The position numbers and the translations under genes were made by a program. Shown here one piece after another: positions 1-10,782 of a DNA stretch of 64,000 nt. A model generated the notes under the pieces. The model saw nothing but the letters and a program-made list of their open reading frames with translations, was not told where the DNA came from and did not search any database. Where the stretch lies: the NCBI GenBank assembly GCA_030704615.1, contig CM060731.1, forward strand, positions 13,020,001-13,084,000, read 5' to 3'. This DNA comes from Takakia lepidozioides. Lineage: Eukaryota > Streptophyta > Takakiopsida > Takakiales > Takakiaceae. Positions within the stretch are counted from its first letter, which is position 1. Each line of letters starts with the position of its first letter.

Positions 1-493
1 TGGGTTTCGCAAGTGAAATTTCAAGGTATCGTTACATAGGTCATTATCCAATGGTTTGTGCACAAAACAAAATGAGTTATGGTTTTGCATATAAGGGACG
101 ACGTGAGGTTGTTTTATTTCGCTAACGAATTGTACGTGCTAATTGCGGTAGGTCATTACCCATGCTTTTGTGGGCGAAACAAAATGAATTGTGTCTAGTT
201 TCCCACATTAGTGATTGCTACAAGCGTCGACATCACCGATTAAATTTGCAACTATTAATCAACGAAAATTGTTGATGGAGATGGCACTGACAGGAAATTC
301 CCTACGCGCCAACTTCATTGCTTGTGCTCACGTGAGCAAAAATTTCCAAATGTTTCACATTTCGCTTGGTGTGAGCACGATTTAGTTTCGTTGAAGTATT
401 TTCTTGAGAATATTCTTGGAATATTTGGCATATCCTCTCCGGCGCACTGAGGCGTGAGCTTGCGCACATGCTACCCAACCTCTTGCCCATTTC
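1..493. other. Non-coding start of window with a diverged duplicated motif
   Basis: No supported gene. Two related stretches of about 45 bp, near 36-85 and 150-197, both read as a 'taggtcatta' block followed by 'aacaaaatga'. They look like diverged copies of one short repeat. Nothing else is recognisable here. Confidence 0.4.
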
Positions 494-640
494 GAGGGTG
501 GGCTTAGCAAGCTACTAGGTAGGCTCGCACCCGAGAAAAATTAGATTAATATCATGAGACTCGATGAACCTTGTATCAGATATTAAACTGATAAGAACAA
601 ATACTACCCTTGATCTTAGCCGAAAGGCCGAGAAAGGTAT
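494..640 (-). ncRNA. U2 spliceosomal snRNA-like sequence, variant or pseudogene
   Basis: Read on the minus strand from 640, the first ~68 nt match the 5' end of U2 snRNA almost base for base: stem-loop I, the GTAGTA branch-site recognition element, and the stem-loop IIa region (TTATCAGTTTAATATCTGATA, of which only a part is quoted by position, 566-590). Two changes flank GTAGTA: canonical AAGTGTAGTATCTG reads AAGGGTAGTATTTG. An Sm-like AATTTTTC follows, then an imperfect hairpin ending near 494. The length is about 147 nt, against about 196 nt for typical plant U2. I see no plant snRNA upstream sequence element and no TATA box at the expected place above 640. This favours a pseudogene or divergent copy, but identity with the U2 5' half is clear. 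Confidence 0.8.
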
Positions 641-1193
641 CTAGGGGGTCAAAATGATCTCCATAGCTTAGCAATTCAAGAAGAGCCCATTGCAAAAATC
701 AACTCATTTGTAGTTAGATGTTTCACTCAATCCCCGCGGCGAGGGTCTGGAATACACTCTAATAGTGAGTCTAGTAAAAACAAACTATAAATCCAATAAT
801 AGAATTTACAAGAGAGGGCTCCACTATGGGTCAATTGTAATCACAACGTAGACAGTCAACTCTGCATGGGCCTTCTTGCAATACTGATCCAATTACTGAT
901 TTCATGACCCCCGGGTTTTCTAGAAAAAACTATAGGTCGGATCATTCATTAAAATTTGTTGCTTTCAATGTGAGAGGGTGGGCCATGCTGTCAGAAAATC
1001 AATTGCAGTTGGAACCATCAAAAAATATTTACATCTGCAAAATACACATAGGAAAATCTACTTCATTAAGACCCGAAACAGGTCTAATGGGCCCTTAGGG
1101 CTTAAGATGTATATTTTCCAACCCTGAAAGGGAGGCAGGACCCGCAAGGGAAGAGGCTCTTATTTACACTAGCTCTGGCTGGCGTGATATATA
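641..1193. other. Intergenic, nothing recognised
   Basis: AT-rich sequence with only short chance reading frames. An ATATAT run lies at about 1187-1202, where the tandem repeat below begins. Confidence 0.4.
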
Positions 1194-1664
1194 TATATAT
1201 ATCCCACCAAAACTAGGCCATACATTTTTTTGAATATGTATTAAATATCAACATCAAGTATGATACTAGCCTAGTTAAATGGCACTCATAAACCCATTTT
1301 CCATCACTTATACATATCTGTATGGCTACATGTACGAAAATCTGTCATACATTTTATTAATATGTCATCTAATATACCACTTAAATGGTGAGGACTACGC
1401 TTACCCAACGAGTTGAAGAAGCGTATATATATATGCCACCAAAACTAGGCCATACATTTTTTTGAATATGTATTAAATATCAACATCAAGTATAATACTA
1501 GCCTAGTTAAATGGCACTCATAAACCCATTTTCCATCACTTATACATATCTGTATGGCTACGTGTATGAAAATCTGTCCTACATTTTATTAATATGTCAT
1601 CTAATATAGCACAAGCCCACTTAAATGGTGAGGACTAGGCTTACCCAAGGAGTTGAAGAAGCGT
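1194..1664. repeat. Tandem duplication of about 235 bp, part of a degenerate satellite-like array
   Basis: The segments 1194-1430 and 1433-1664 are near-identical. Both run from the 'ccaccaaaac taggccatac' block through to 'gagttgaagaagcg'. Each unit contains two related half-units of about 117 bp, each built round a 'catacattttnttnaatatgt' start and an 'aaatggcactcataaaccca'-like core. More diverged half-units occur at about 3015-3240 and 3985-4150, so this looks like an old tandem satellite or a repeat-rich element end. Confidence 0.75.
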
Positions 1665-2479
1665 GTGAGGTGGTGTGAGGTGGTGGGCCCACTTAGTGGA
1701 GCTCCGGGAGGCTTCGGTAGACTGTCAGTCAAATCTCGTCCCACATTGGGAAGGTGGGGAGCACTCCACACCGGTGTTGGACCGGTATCATAAACATTTC
1801 ATACCAGCCAAGTCTGGTATTGTTGGTGAAGAGGCCTCCTTCATACCTGGTAGGTAATGGTATCAAAGTAGATATTAAACTTTTAATGTACCAGTCTGGT
1901 ATGTACATTGTTTTTGTTTGGTATGGTATGGTATCAGTATTGCAAATTTCAATTCTTATACTGGGGGTATATCAATACTGGTATCAATACAGCTCCATGG
2001 TAGAAATTCTCCATGGCAGGTATAATTTGGACAATTTTATTTTTTATTTTATAAATATATAAAGTTGAATGCCGCATTTCAGCTGCTGAAAATCCCTAAC
2101 ATTCCACATATTGATACCTAGGGTGCAAGTGACGACGGAAGCCAGAGTATTGGTATCGACAAAGCTGTGTTCTTTGCAATACCAGGGCGGTCTGGTAGGA
2201 GCCCAGGTATTAGCGGTTTACTATAGTGCCCCCAATATGTTCTGCCCAGGGTAGTGCCAGTTGCTTATACCCACCCACCCACCTGGTTTGGTACCCTGCT
2301 GCGATACCCTTACCCATGCTGATACACCGCCTCGCCCCCATATACCGGTCCAACACTGCTCCACACCACTTGTTCCCTCCTCGTGCTCCCCACCTGCAGG
2401 ACCATGTTCCAAGACACTCTCCAATTTTGCTCGCATGTTCCCACTCCCCGATGCGTTCCACAGGGCAAGGAGGGGACCA

Positions 2480-2834
2480 GGAACAAGGGAACAAGGCAAG
2501 TTCCATAGGGCGAGTAGTAGGGGAGCGGATACTGGGAAAAGGGGAGGGGGATCTTAGACTTAGAATTATTTTGGAGATGAAAAAATTATACATTGATTAA
2601 TCAAGCATGATTTGAATCTCAAACCTCACCATTGTGGTGCATATCACTTAGCCATCACGGAACAAGGGAACAAGGCAAGTTCCATAGGGCGAGTAGTAGG
2701 GGAGCGGATACTGGGAAAATGGGAGGGGGATCTTAGACTTGGAATTATTTTGGAGATGAAAAAATACATTGATTAATCAAGCATGATTTAAACCTCAAAC
2801 CTCACCATTGTGGTGCATATCACTTTGCCATCAC
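2480..2834. repeat. 179-bp tandem duplication
   Basis: Copy one (2480-2658) and copy two (2659-2834) both start with 'ggaacaagggaacaaggcaa' and end at 'gccatcac'. They differ by a few substitutions and small indels only, so the duplication is fairly recent. No coding content is supported; the frames open across it on both strands are short and low-complexity. Confidence 0.85.
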
Positions 2835-2916
2835 ACTACCATCCACTTTTCAATCTACTTTAGATTTTTTAATACCTTATCCAACAATACAAGCTCGCAG
2901 GTGAGGGGGGAGCAAA

Positions 2917-2932
2917 GGGGGGGGGGGGGGGG
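2917..2932. repeat. Homopolymer run of 16 G
   Basis: An uninterrupted G tract in a pyrimidine/purine-skewed stretch. It can form G-quadruplex-like structure and is also a place where sequencing length errors are likely. Confidence 0.8.
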
Positions 2933-3240
2933 TTGCTTTTGACAGCGCCCAGCCGGACTCCCCGGCCACCTACCGGCAAGGCTCCCACGCTTGTATTCAA
3001 CTCGTTGGGTATGTGTAGTCTTCTCGCACTTAAATGACATTCCTAAATCCATTTTCGCACAATTTTGTATATGTCTATAGGGAGATATATGAGAATGTGC
3101 TATACACTTCTGTGAATATGCATGAAACATCAACATGTAATGTAACACTAGTCGCACTTCAGTGACACCCTTAAACCCATTTTTGCAAGCTCTTCCATAT
3201 GATTGCACATTATATGAAAATGTGTTGTACATTTTTGTTA

Positions 3241-3984
3241 ACCCTTAAGTTCCCAAGCGACCTCAATCGGGTCACTTTGAATTTGCAGTTCGACCTAATT
3301 TTTGCAGATCTAATCTGATGGGGCCCACTCCTGAAGCTTTAATGACAAGGGATTTGTCTCGAGTATGATGCAAAAAACAAAATTTAAAAAAAAAAACAAA
3401 AGCTACGACCTACAAAAAATATCTTAGATCTCTCATTTACGTTTTGGGGCCTGAAAAGGGTTTGTTGACCACTGACGTGGCAGGTAAACAAGGCCAAAAC
3501 AGATTGCACTCCAAAGGCCATTTTTGGCAGAAAATTAGCAATTTTGGAAAAAACACTTCACCTTGTGGTGTGTGAGCATTACATACACACATCCAAAAAT
3601 TGGCTTTTAAAAAATTTGTAGAAGTGAAAAAATCAGTTGGACCTGCAATTTAGTGGGTCATATAGCCACTCCACTATTGATTTGGAAATGGTGGGTCTTG
3701 GGGCAAGCAAAATTGGATAAAAGCTAGGTTTTGATTTGGTCAAACGAATTTCTTTCTCACTTCTTTTTTGGGACCTGATATTTGAGGTCCGGACCAATGC
3801 TATAATCTCACAATTTCCACGGTGGACGGCTCATTTTTTGTTATGTCATGCATAAATGAGCTCGGCCCATTGCTATAAGGCTGGAATCTCTGGATGTTTT
3901 TTGGTAGGTTTCTAGGGGCAATTTACTGCAGCTGGGTACCCAAAATTGATAAAATGTAAAAAAAGGGCTTGGGAACTTAAGGGT
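3241..3984. mobile_element. 744-bp element with 18-bp perfect terminal inverted repeats (MITE-like)
   Basis: The left end ACCCTTAAGTTCCCAAGC (3241-3258) is the exact inverse of the right end at 3967-3984. A TA dinucleotide flanks both sides (3239-3240 and 3985-3986), so the inverted match is 20 bp if TA is counted. The element interrupts the 117-bp repeat: joining the flanks restores the '...ttgt/taatatgt...' sequence seen in related copies. The interior has no long reading frame, so it would be a non-autonomous DNA transposon. The TA target duplication would fit the Tc1/mariner group, but the termini are not a family I can name. Confidence 0.75.
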
Positions 3985-5758
3985 TATATGTATAAAATAT
4001 CAACATCGAATGTTTTGCTACTCTCACTTTTGTGAATGGCATTCTTAAAACTACTTAGCATTTATTTTTTCATAGGTTTATAGCTTAATGTACTAAAATG
4101 GTCATATATTCTTGTTAATATATTAGATGAAATATCACTTCCACAACTTTTAATACCAACCCATTTAGGTTACCAAACCAACCATTCTAAACTTATACAA
4201 TCTTATACATCAGAATACAATGTCTCTAAGTAAGTCAAAAGTCATCCAAAAGCAAAACAAAACAAAACACATTCAACTTGAACAAAACATGATAATCATA
4301 TTATTTCTTATAATGTGACTCATATATATCAAGTTCATCTTAACAAAATATAAAAACGATATTTTAAAATGGAAGATTGTTTAATTTCTGTATGTCACCT
4401 GTCATTATATTTTCAAACATTTTAGTCATAATTTATGACACCCAAGCATCATTAACACTTACATTGAAAAGTGTAAGGGCTTAAGCTGCAGAATCCCATG
4501 TAATAAAGTTCTCAGGGCAACGTCCCTGTTTGAGGGAAAAAAGAAAAAAAAGTGTAGACAAGAAAAGGAAGAGAACAGAAATGTGAAATGTAACATGAAA
4601 GCAGAAAACAGAACAATTCACATTCCTCAAAGAAAAGGAGAACAACACTTACATGCCATTATGGTACGTACTCCTAAGATAGTGTATTTTCTATAATTTG
4701 CCATAGACTTTCTAAAGTGTATCGCTCAACCTGTTGTAGCCATGAGAGTGTATGGGAGAGCGTTTATTGGAGAACATAGTGCCTTAGTGGCTGTGCCAAG
4801 GATGGCCCACATTGGGGCCGTGTGGGGGCTTCTTAGAGTTAACGTGGCACAGCGGCCAGGTGCATACGCCCTCAACAGTCAACCATGACCGCGGGGCAGC
4901 CCTCTCAGTGTGTGGGACATAACTTAGTGCTGAAATTGCCTTACCATCAAAGTTATTGAGATGTTTGATGTGACATATGTAGTTGGTACTAGCTCCCACG
5001 AGCAGAGCAGGCTCTAAGTAAGTAATGGCTTACTTCCAGACAGTCGGACAGGAACGGTAGGGCTGCAGACAACCTCTATTGTGTACTTTGTTGTTACAGT
5101 GATTGTATCTCTGGAGTGTTTGACAGCTTGAATATGGCAGGTTACTATGATGTGCACGGATAGGAGTTCTTCATTGGTCAATTGTACGTCGGATTGTTGC
5201 CGCTACCTGACAACAGAAATGCAACACAACAGGGCTATGGCCCGCTGGTAACTTAAGCCACTCTTGTATTGGCCTGTGGGTCTGGGGCTCAAACCCCTGT
5301 CATCTGTCTCTCTGCCTTTGGGCTGGGGCTCTGCCCCTGTAATGCCTCCATGGCCAAGAAAGGGGTCTTGATTTGCTGGGCTGGTGTTTCCTTGGAAACA
5401 AAATAAAAATGAAAAGGCAGACAAGTGAGAGAGCTCACGAAAAAAATCTCATAAGTTAAGTGCTGAATCCCGAAAACATTCCGCTATTTTTCTTGTGCAT
5501 CTTTCGTAAGAAATGAGAGGCATTGTCTGATATGGCCTAATAAGTTTGTGGGTATTTAGTGTGTGTCATTAAGGGCTGCTAGCTCGCATCCACATCAGAG
5601 GAGTTGGCCCCACTAGTGTCATAAATTGCATTCAAGTTTGCTCGCTGTTCATCGTCCTCAACGTGCCCTGCAACGCCACCTTATTCACACATGCACACAC
5701 ACCACACTCGTACTGTCTCTCTCTGATCTCTCGCACACTCGGTAGAGAGGGCTGGTGC
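3985..5758. other. Repeat remnants, then P450 upstream region
   Basis: Positions 3985-4150 hold a further decayed 117-bp repeat unit. From about 4150 to 5758 I see no gene. The last few hundred bases are the likely promoter and 5' leader of the P450, with pyrimidine-rich sequence at about 5700-5740, but no confident TATA box or initiator. Confidence 0.4.
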
Positions 5759-8700
5759 ATGAAGCTGGATATGGGTTCTCTGTCAGAGCCTTCTTCAGGT
5801 GGGTTGGGAAGTTGGGTGTCCCCAGTGCAAGCAGCTCTAGCTGGGTTGCTGCTTATAGTGTTTATACGCCGATTCTTGCCCAACAAAAGGAGAGGTTACA
5901 AGCTGCCACCAGGGCCTCGACCATGGCCTGTTCTGGGGAACTTGCCGCAGCTAGGCGATTTACCCCATCGAAGAATGGCGGAGTTCACCAAACAGTACGG
6001 TCCTCTGGTATTCCTGCGCCTTGGATCTGTACCCACAGTTGTTACCGGAAGTCCTGAAATTGCAAAGGAGTTTGTCAAGGAGCAAGACCATGTGTTTTGT
6101 TCCAGACCAAAAACTGCAGCGTCGGAGTACATTGCCTACAACGGCGCGGGCATAGCTTTGTGTCCGTATGGTGCCCACTGGCGTAACATGCGGAAGTTGT
6201 GCGTGCAGGAGCTCCTCACACCCAGTCGGATTGAGCACTTCCAGAAGGAGAGACATGAGGAGGCTCAATGTATGGTGCGGACAGTCTTGGAGACTTGCAA
6301 GCAGGGACTGGAGGTGGACATGAGGGAGAAATTTGGCACATTTGCAATGAATGTGACAACACGGATGCTACTTACTAAGCAGTACTTTGGGGAGGCTTCA
6401 GCTGGTCCCGACGAGGCTTCAGCATTCAAAGATGTGCTCCATAGAGGGTTTTTTCTCCTGGGCGTGTTCAACCTTGGAGACTACATCCCATTCTTGAAAC
6501 CTTTCGATATCCAGGGCTACGAGCGTCAAATGAAGGAGGTCCAGAAAAATCAGAAAGTAATGCTTAGCTCAATAATTCGAGAGCATCGCGAGAAGTCTAG
6601 AAAGGGGAGTGCTGACTCTACACAAGACTTTGTGGACGTCCTGTTATCTCTTCCAGGAGAGAATGGAGAGCCACGCCTCAGTGACAGAACAATTGAGGCT
6701 TTGATGTTGGTATGAACCGTTACTGTTCCACCTAAATGTATGCCGAATCTTCTTATTTCAGGCTGTCTCCTCGTTATACTGATTCTTAATGTTTACCTTC
6801 AAGTTTCTCCTCCTTGTTTTCATGTTTTTTTTGTATTGCTTCTTCCCTTTTCAACATGGGACTTCTGGAAAAGGTTCATCCAGAAACTCTGTAGTTGTTT
6901 GTATTTTGTGTCTTGTTGTTTTCTGAACTATGATTGATTTTGGCTGAAGAGGCTCCCCTTCTTTTTCCTATCTTTCGTTTCTTCTCCACTACCCGTTCTT
7001 GATGTAGAGACTGGAAGAGGTATATATGTTTCTCTTAACGTCTGCCAAGGAAATCTTAATGTTGAGGACAGGGCCTTAATTTGAATGGATCGGATATGGA
7101 TTTGGCGAGTTCCAGCCTAGGATCTTTGAGTAGTTCAAGCAGATTCTTTCTAAGAGCCCGTACCTACTTGGAAGAAGCCATTCCTAACATCAGGTATCGC
7201 AATACTGTGAATATGCTTGGAGTACTTTGCCTGGGCCTGCTGTCCTCTGAATCTTGGTGTATTTCGGTCTACTTCTATGTCAACTCTACCTTTCATTCTT
7301 TCTCAAGTTGAATTGTAGTTTTATGGTTGTGGTTGCTGCTTGCTGGGTGGATTTTCTGTCTTATTTTCCATTTTCCCCCAATCCATTAGCTCTTTGTGCT
7401 TTCCATGGACTTTACTTAGTTCCTTTCTTTCTCACGTCCACCAAAATTATCCTGACTTGCAACAAGTTTTACTTCCTAGCAAGGTATAATAATCTTTGTA
7501 AAGGCCATGTTTTAAATAATGGTGACATCACTTGCACAGACTTTCTCAGGTCCAAGGTGTCTTTTCCAACTTATTATACCTCTGTCGACAAACAGGGTTG
7601 AAATGCCATTTTCTCTAAGCTCTGTGTGCTCTGGTGCTGACATTATCCGACTGCCTTATACAAACATAATGCAGGGTCATAGCTGCAGTATCCTATCTGG
7701 TGCCACTATCTGCTGGTTCCACCTACCTGTTGTTCACAGTGGTCACTGCTAGCCGATGTGGCACAGATAAGTGCCCCATTGGACACCTGCAGTTTAAAAG
7801 AGCTGTCGTAGGCAGTGCCATAGTGTACAATCCACATGTATCTTAACCCTTCTCAGAGCAAGGGTAATACTACCTGGTGCTGATACCTCCAAAGTGTGAA
7901 AGCTAATAGTTTTAAACAAATCAATAATCATATGCAGCTTGCCATCTGCCAATCCGCCACTGACTACCTGCAAATGTGAATGTAGCATTAGTAGATGTTT
8001 GTGAGCAATGCCACAGGTTTTCTACAGTTCGCAGCAAAAAAGAGTTCTTTGACTCTCAGTTGTTGACGTTACTGCCTTCTGCAGCAGTTGCTTAAAATCG
8101 TCCATTGGAAGAAGCTGGTCCTGTATGCTCAAATGTGTATCTACTTGGACTATTCAAAAAAATGAGAACGAATGGGCTCGTGATGTTGGGAGTTTATTCA
8201 GCCCATTTTGGTTGGTTAGTTAAGAGCTTGTCTGCTCTCTATTTTGTTCATGTTAAATTTGTCATCCTTGTTTTCAGGGTTCTTTTGGTAGTGCTGAATT
8301 GTACCCCTCTAGATAGATTTGCTTATGTCTTGGCTAGGTCTTCCTGTTAACCTTCCAGATACATCGACAGAAACTCAATGTTTGCAGCTGCTGTTAGGAA
8401 CTGATGAAGTGTCTGGGATTCTTAGCAGCTAACCAGCTATACCTCAAGAAATACTAACTCTTTAAGACTCAAGGCTACGGTCAACTCTTGTGGAAGTCAG
8501 GAGTGCATTGTGCACTTCCGTGGATTCAGGATTTTGGCACTTGCTGAAGCAACCAGTCGACGGTTAGCATTTGTTCCTTTGGGAATGAAGCGCATGCAGT
8601 GGTTCTCCTCTGATCGTTTCGTATTTGTGTTCTGCCTTGTAATGAGATCCATAATCCTTCTGTGGACCTGGTTAGCTTGCGACATTTGCTTTGACTCCAT

Positions 8701-9596
8701 TTGTTGGCTAAATTTTCCTCCTTTTACCAATTTTAGCATTCAATTGATCTTCAACTGCTTGCATGGTAATTATGGGGTAAGCTGGACTTGTCACTTAGAT
8801 CCTAGACTAGACTAGTGATGACTTTGAGCAACAGGAGCCTATTAACAATCTGGATGTTTAGAAACAGACAGTTAGAAACTAATTGGAAATTAGGGTGATA
8901 AATGAAACAATAAGTCGGCTTGGTCTTGGGTGTGCAAGGATGCATTATTAATGTTTGCCTTTCAATGTGCACCAGGACATGATTGCTGCAGCCACTGACA
9001 CCTCGTCTGTGACCATGGAATGGGCGCTGGCAGAACTTGTGAGAAATCCAGAAATGCAGAGGAAAGTGCAGGACGAGATTGAACTGTGTGTTGGGAAGGA
9101 CCACCTGGTGCGAGAGTCTGATTTGAATCAGCTCCAATACTTGAAGGCAGTTGTTAAAGAGACTTTTCGCCTTCATCCAGGTGGTCCCTTTATGATTCCC
9201 CACATGTCCATGGAGGCCTGCAAAATTGCAGGCTATGATATACCTAAAAACACTACTTTGCTGATAAACCTGTTCGACCTTGGTCGAAATGGGGAAACCT
9301 TTGAGAAGCCCCTGGAGTTTCTGCCAGAGAGGTGGCTGGATGGTACAAGTGTGGAGATGAAGGACCCAGATTTCAGAATTCTGCCATTTGGTGCTGGCAG
9401 GCGAGGATGCCCTGGTTCTGCACTTGGACAGTGCTTTGTCATGCTGGCTCTTGCCCGATTGCTACAGGCCTTTGACTTCTCCCTGCCTGCTGGTGTGAGT
9501 GACCTAGATATGAAGGAGGAGTATGGTTTGACTATGCCTTTGGATGCGCATTTGAAGGTGGTGGCAACTCCACGTCCACAGGCGCATTTGTACTAG
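5759..9596 (+). CDS. Cytochrome P450, CYP71-clan (A-type) monooxygenase
   Basis: Exons are 5759-6709 and 8976-9596, with a 2.27-kb phase-0 GT-AG intron; the product is 523 aa, normal for the family. A hydrophobic anchor lies at about residues 19-37, then a basic hinge and PPGP at 50-53. The C-helix WRNMRK, I-helix DMIAAATDTS (318-327), ExxR as KETFR (E379, R382), PERW (434-437) and heme-ligand loop FGAGRRGCPG (heme Cys462) are all present. The intron falls just before the I-helix Asp, the conserved intron site of A-type P450s. An upstream in-frame ATG at 5663 exists, but the sequence from 5759 gives a conventional anchor. It is expected on the ER membrane using a P450 reductase. The substrate cannot be told: this clan includes phenylpropanoid, terpenoid and alkaloid enzymes. 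All catalytic motifs are intact, so it is probably functional. Confidence 0.93.
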
Positions 9597-10782
9597 ACAT
9601 ATGAACTTCCTTCCCTAGCTGTCTGTACTGTGGTCCCCCACCATAGGAGAAGGTGGTCTGTAGGAAGATATGGGGAATAATAACAACAGGACTGCGGGAA
9701 CCTCTAATCAGCTTTCGACCACCGAGTTGAGGTAAGATGTCCTGAGTTAAGATGCCTGTTCTGTAGAGTTTAGATGGTAAAATTTATGGAAGCACCATTC
9801 CGGCAGCCCTTCGCATCATCATCATCATCAAGCCCCAGATCTGTAGAAGCAGGTCAATCTCAAGTCTAAAACCAAGTTAAATATCTTAGTGTCCCTAGAA
9901 GCCTCTAGACCCCAATGCATCTTGACCATCTAGTAGGATGCAATGTAATGAGTTGTACGTTGGGCGAGAACATTGGGCTGTTCCTGATGCAATATTGTGC
10001 ATAAAAATCAGAGGTGACTGTACCATCTATCCCAAGCAGATGATGGTGGTTGAAAGGTATCATGAATGATCTGCAAGTGATGCTGTGTTCATGGTGCATG
10101 TAAAATCTTTTGATTGTAAATATCACCTACAGTTCTCACTTAATAGAGGAGGCTATGCCTGCGAAGAAATAACAGGGCTGAAATTTGAAAATGTAAAAAT
10201 AAAGACCTTTGCAGGAAATATCTAGAGTGCATGGCTTAGCCAACAAAAGAAGTTTCAAAAACATACTATCTGTAGCTATGGCAGTACTCACTAGGAGTCA
10301 GTAGGGATTAGAGGTAAACTCTCTTAGACAGCAGTTTTTTTCCTTGCTTGCTTGACTGGTTTTCCGAGAGAAGGTTCTTGGCTAGCCTTTCTTAGGTGAA
10401 CCCTCAATGCCTGCCCCACTTGGAGCTTTGCACAACTTGATTAATTATAAGCACTATTTTGCAATGATGTAAAAGTGATTTCTAATTTGCATCCTTCACT
10501 GCACATGTACCCTGTCTGCCTTTCAAGTAAAGCAATAACATCATGTGTAGTGCAAGAACATTCTTAGGGAGACCTGGGCTCGCTGCAGTGACACTTGTAT
10601 TGTGAGATTACAAATGTAATTGAAGTGATGTTGTACTGCCACAATGTCTGCCACAGATCCCTATAACATGTCCAATCTAGGATTAATACCCTGAGGTAAG
10701 ATGTTTGGAGGTTCCCTTTTGTGGTCAAGGTGTGCACATGCAATGGGTTCAGGTTTAGTTAAAAAGTACTTGCCGACAAGTC
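9597..10782. other. Convergent intergenic region between P450 and UTP23
   Basis: The 3' sides of both genes meet here. A (CAT)n-like run lies at about 9815-9830. AATAAA-type sequence occurs near 10197, plausible but not assignable as a polyadenylation signal. No gene is seen. Confidence 0.45.

Noticed and set aside
1737-1748. Sequence resembling the plant snRNA upstream element (GTCCCACATTG)
   Set aside because: It is more than 1 kb from the U2-like sequence and in the wrong relation to it, and no TATA box or snRNA follows.
2210-2600. Frames of 92-127 aa on both strands near 2.2-2.6 kb
   Set aside because: They overlap each other on opposite strands, are Pro/Arg/Gly-rich, and run into a tandem duplication; no family signal.
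5663-5758. Upstream in-frame ATG extending the P450 by 32 residues
   Set aside because: The added residues are His/Ser/Thr-rich leader-like sequence. P450 anchors normally start close to the N-terminus, as they do from 5759.
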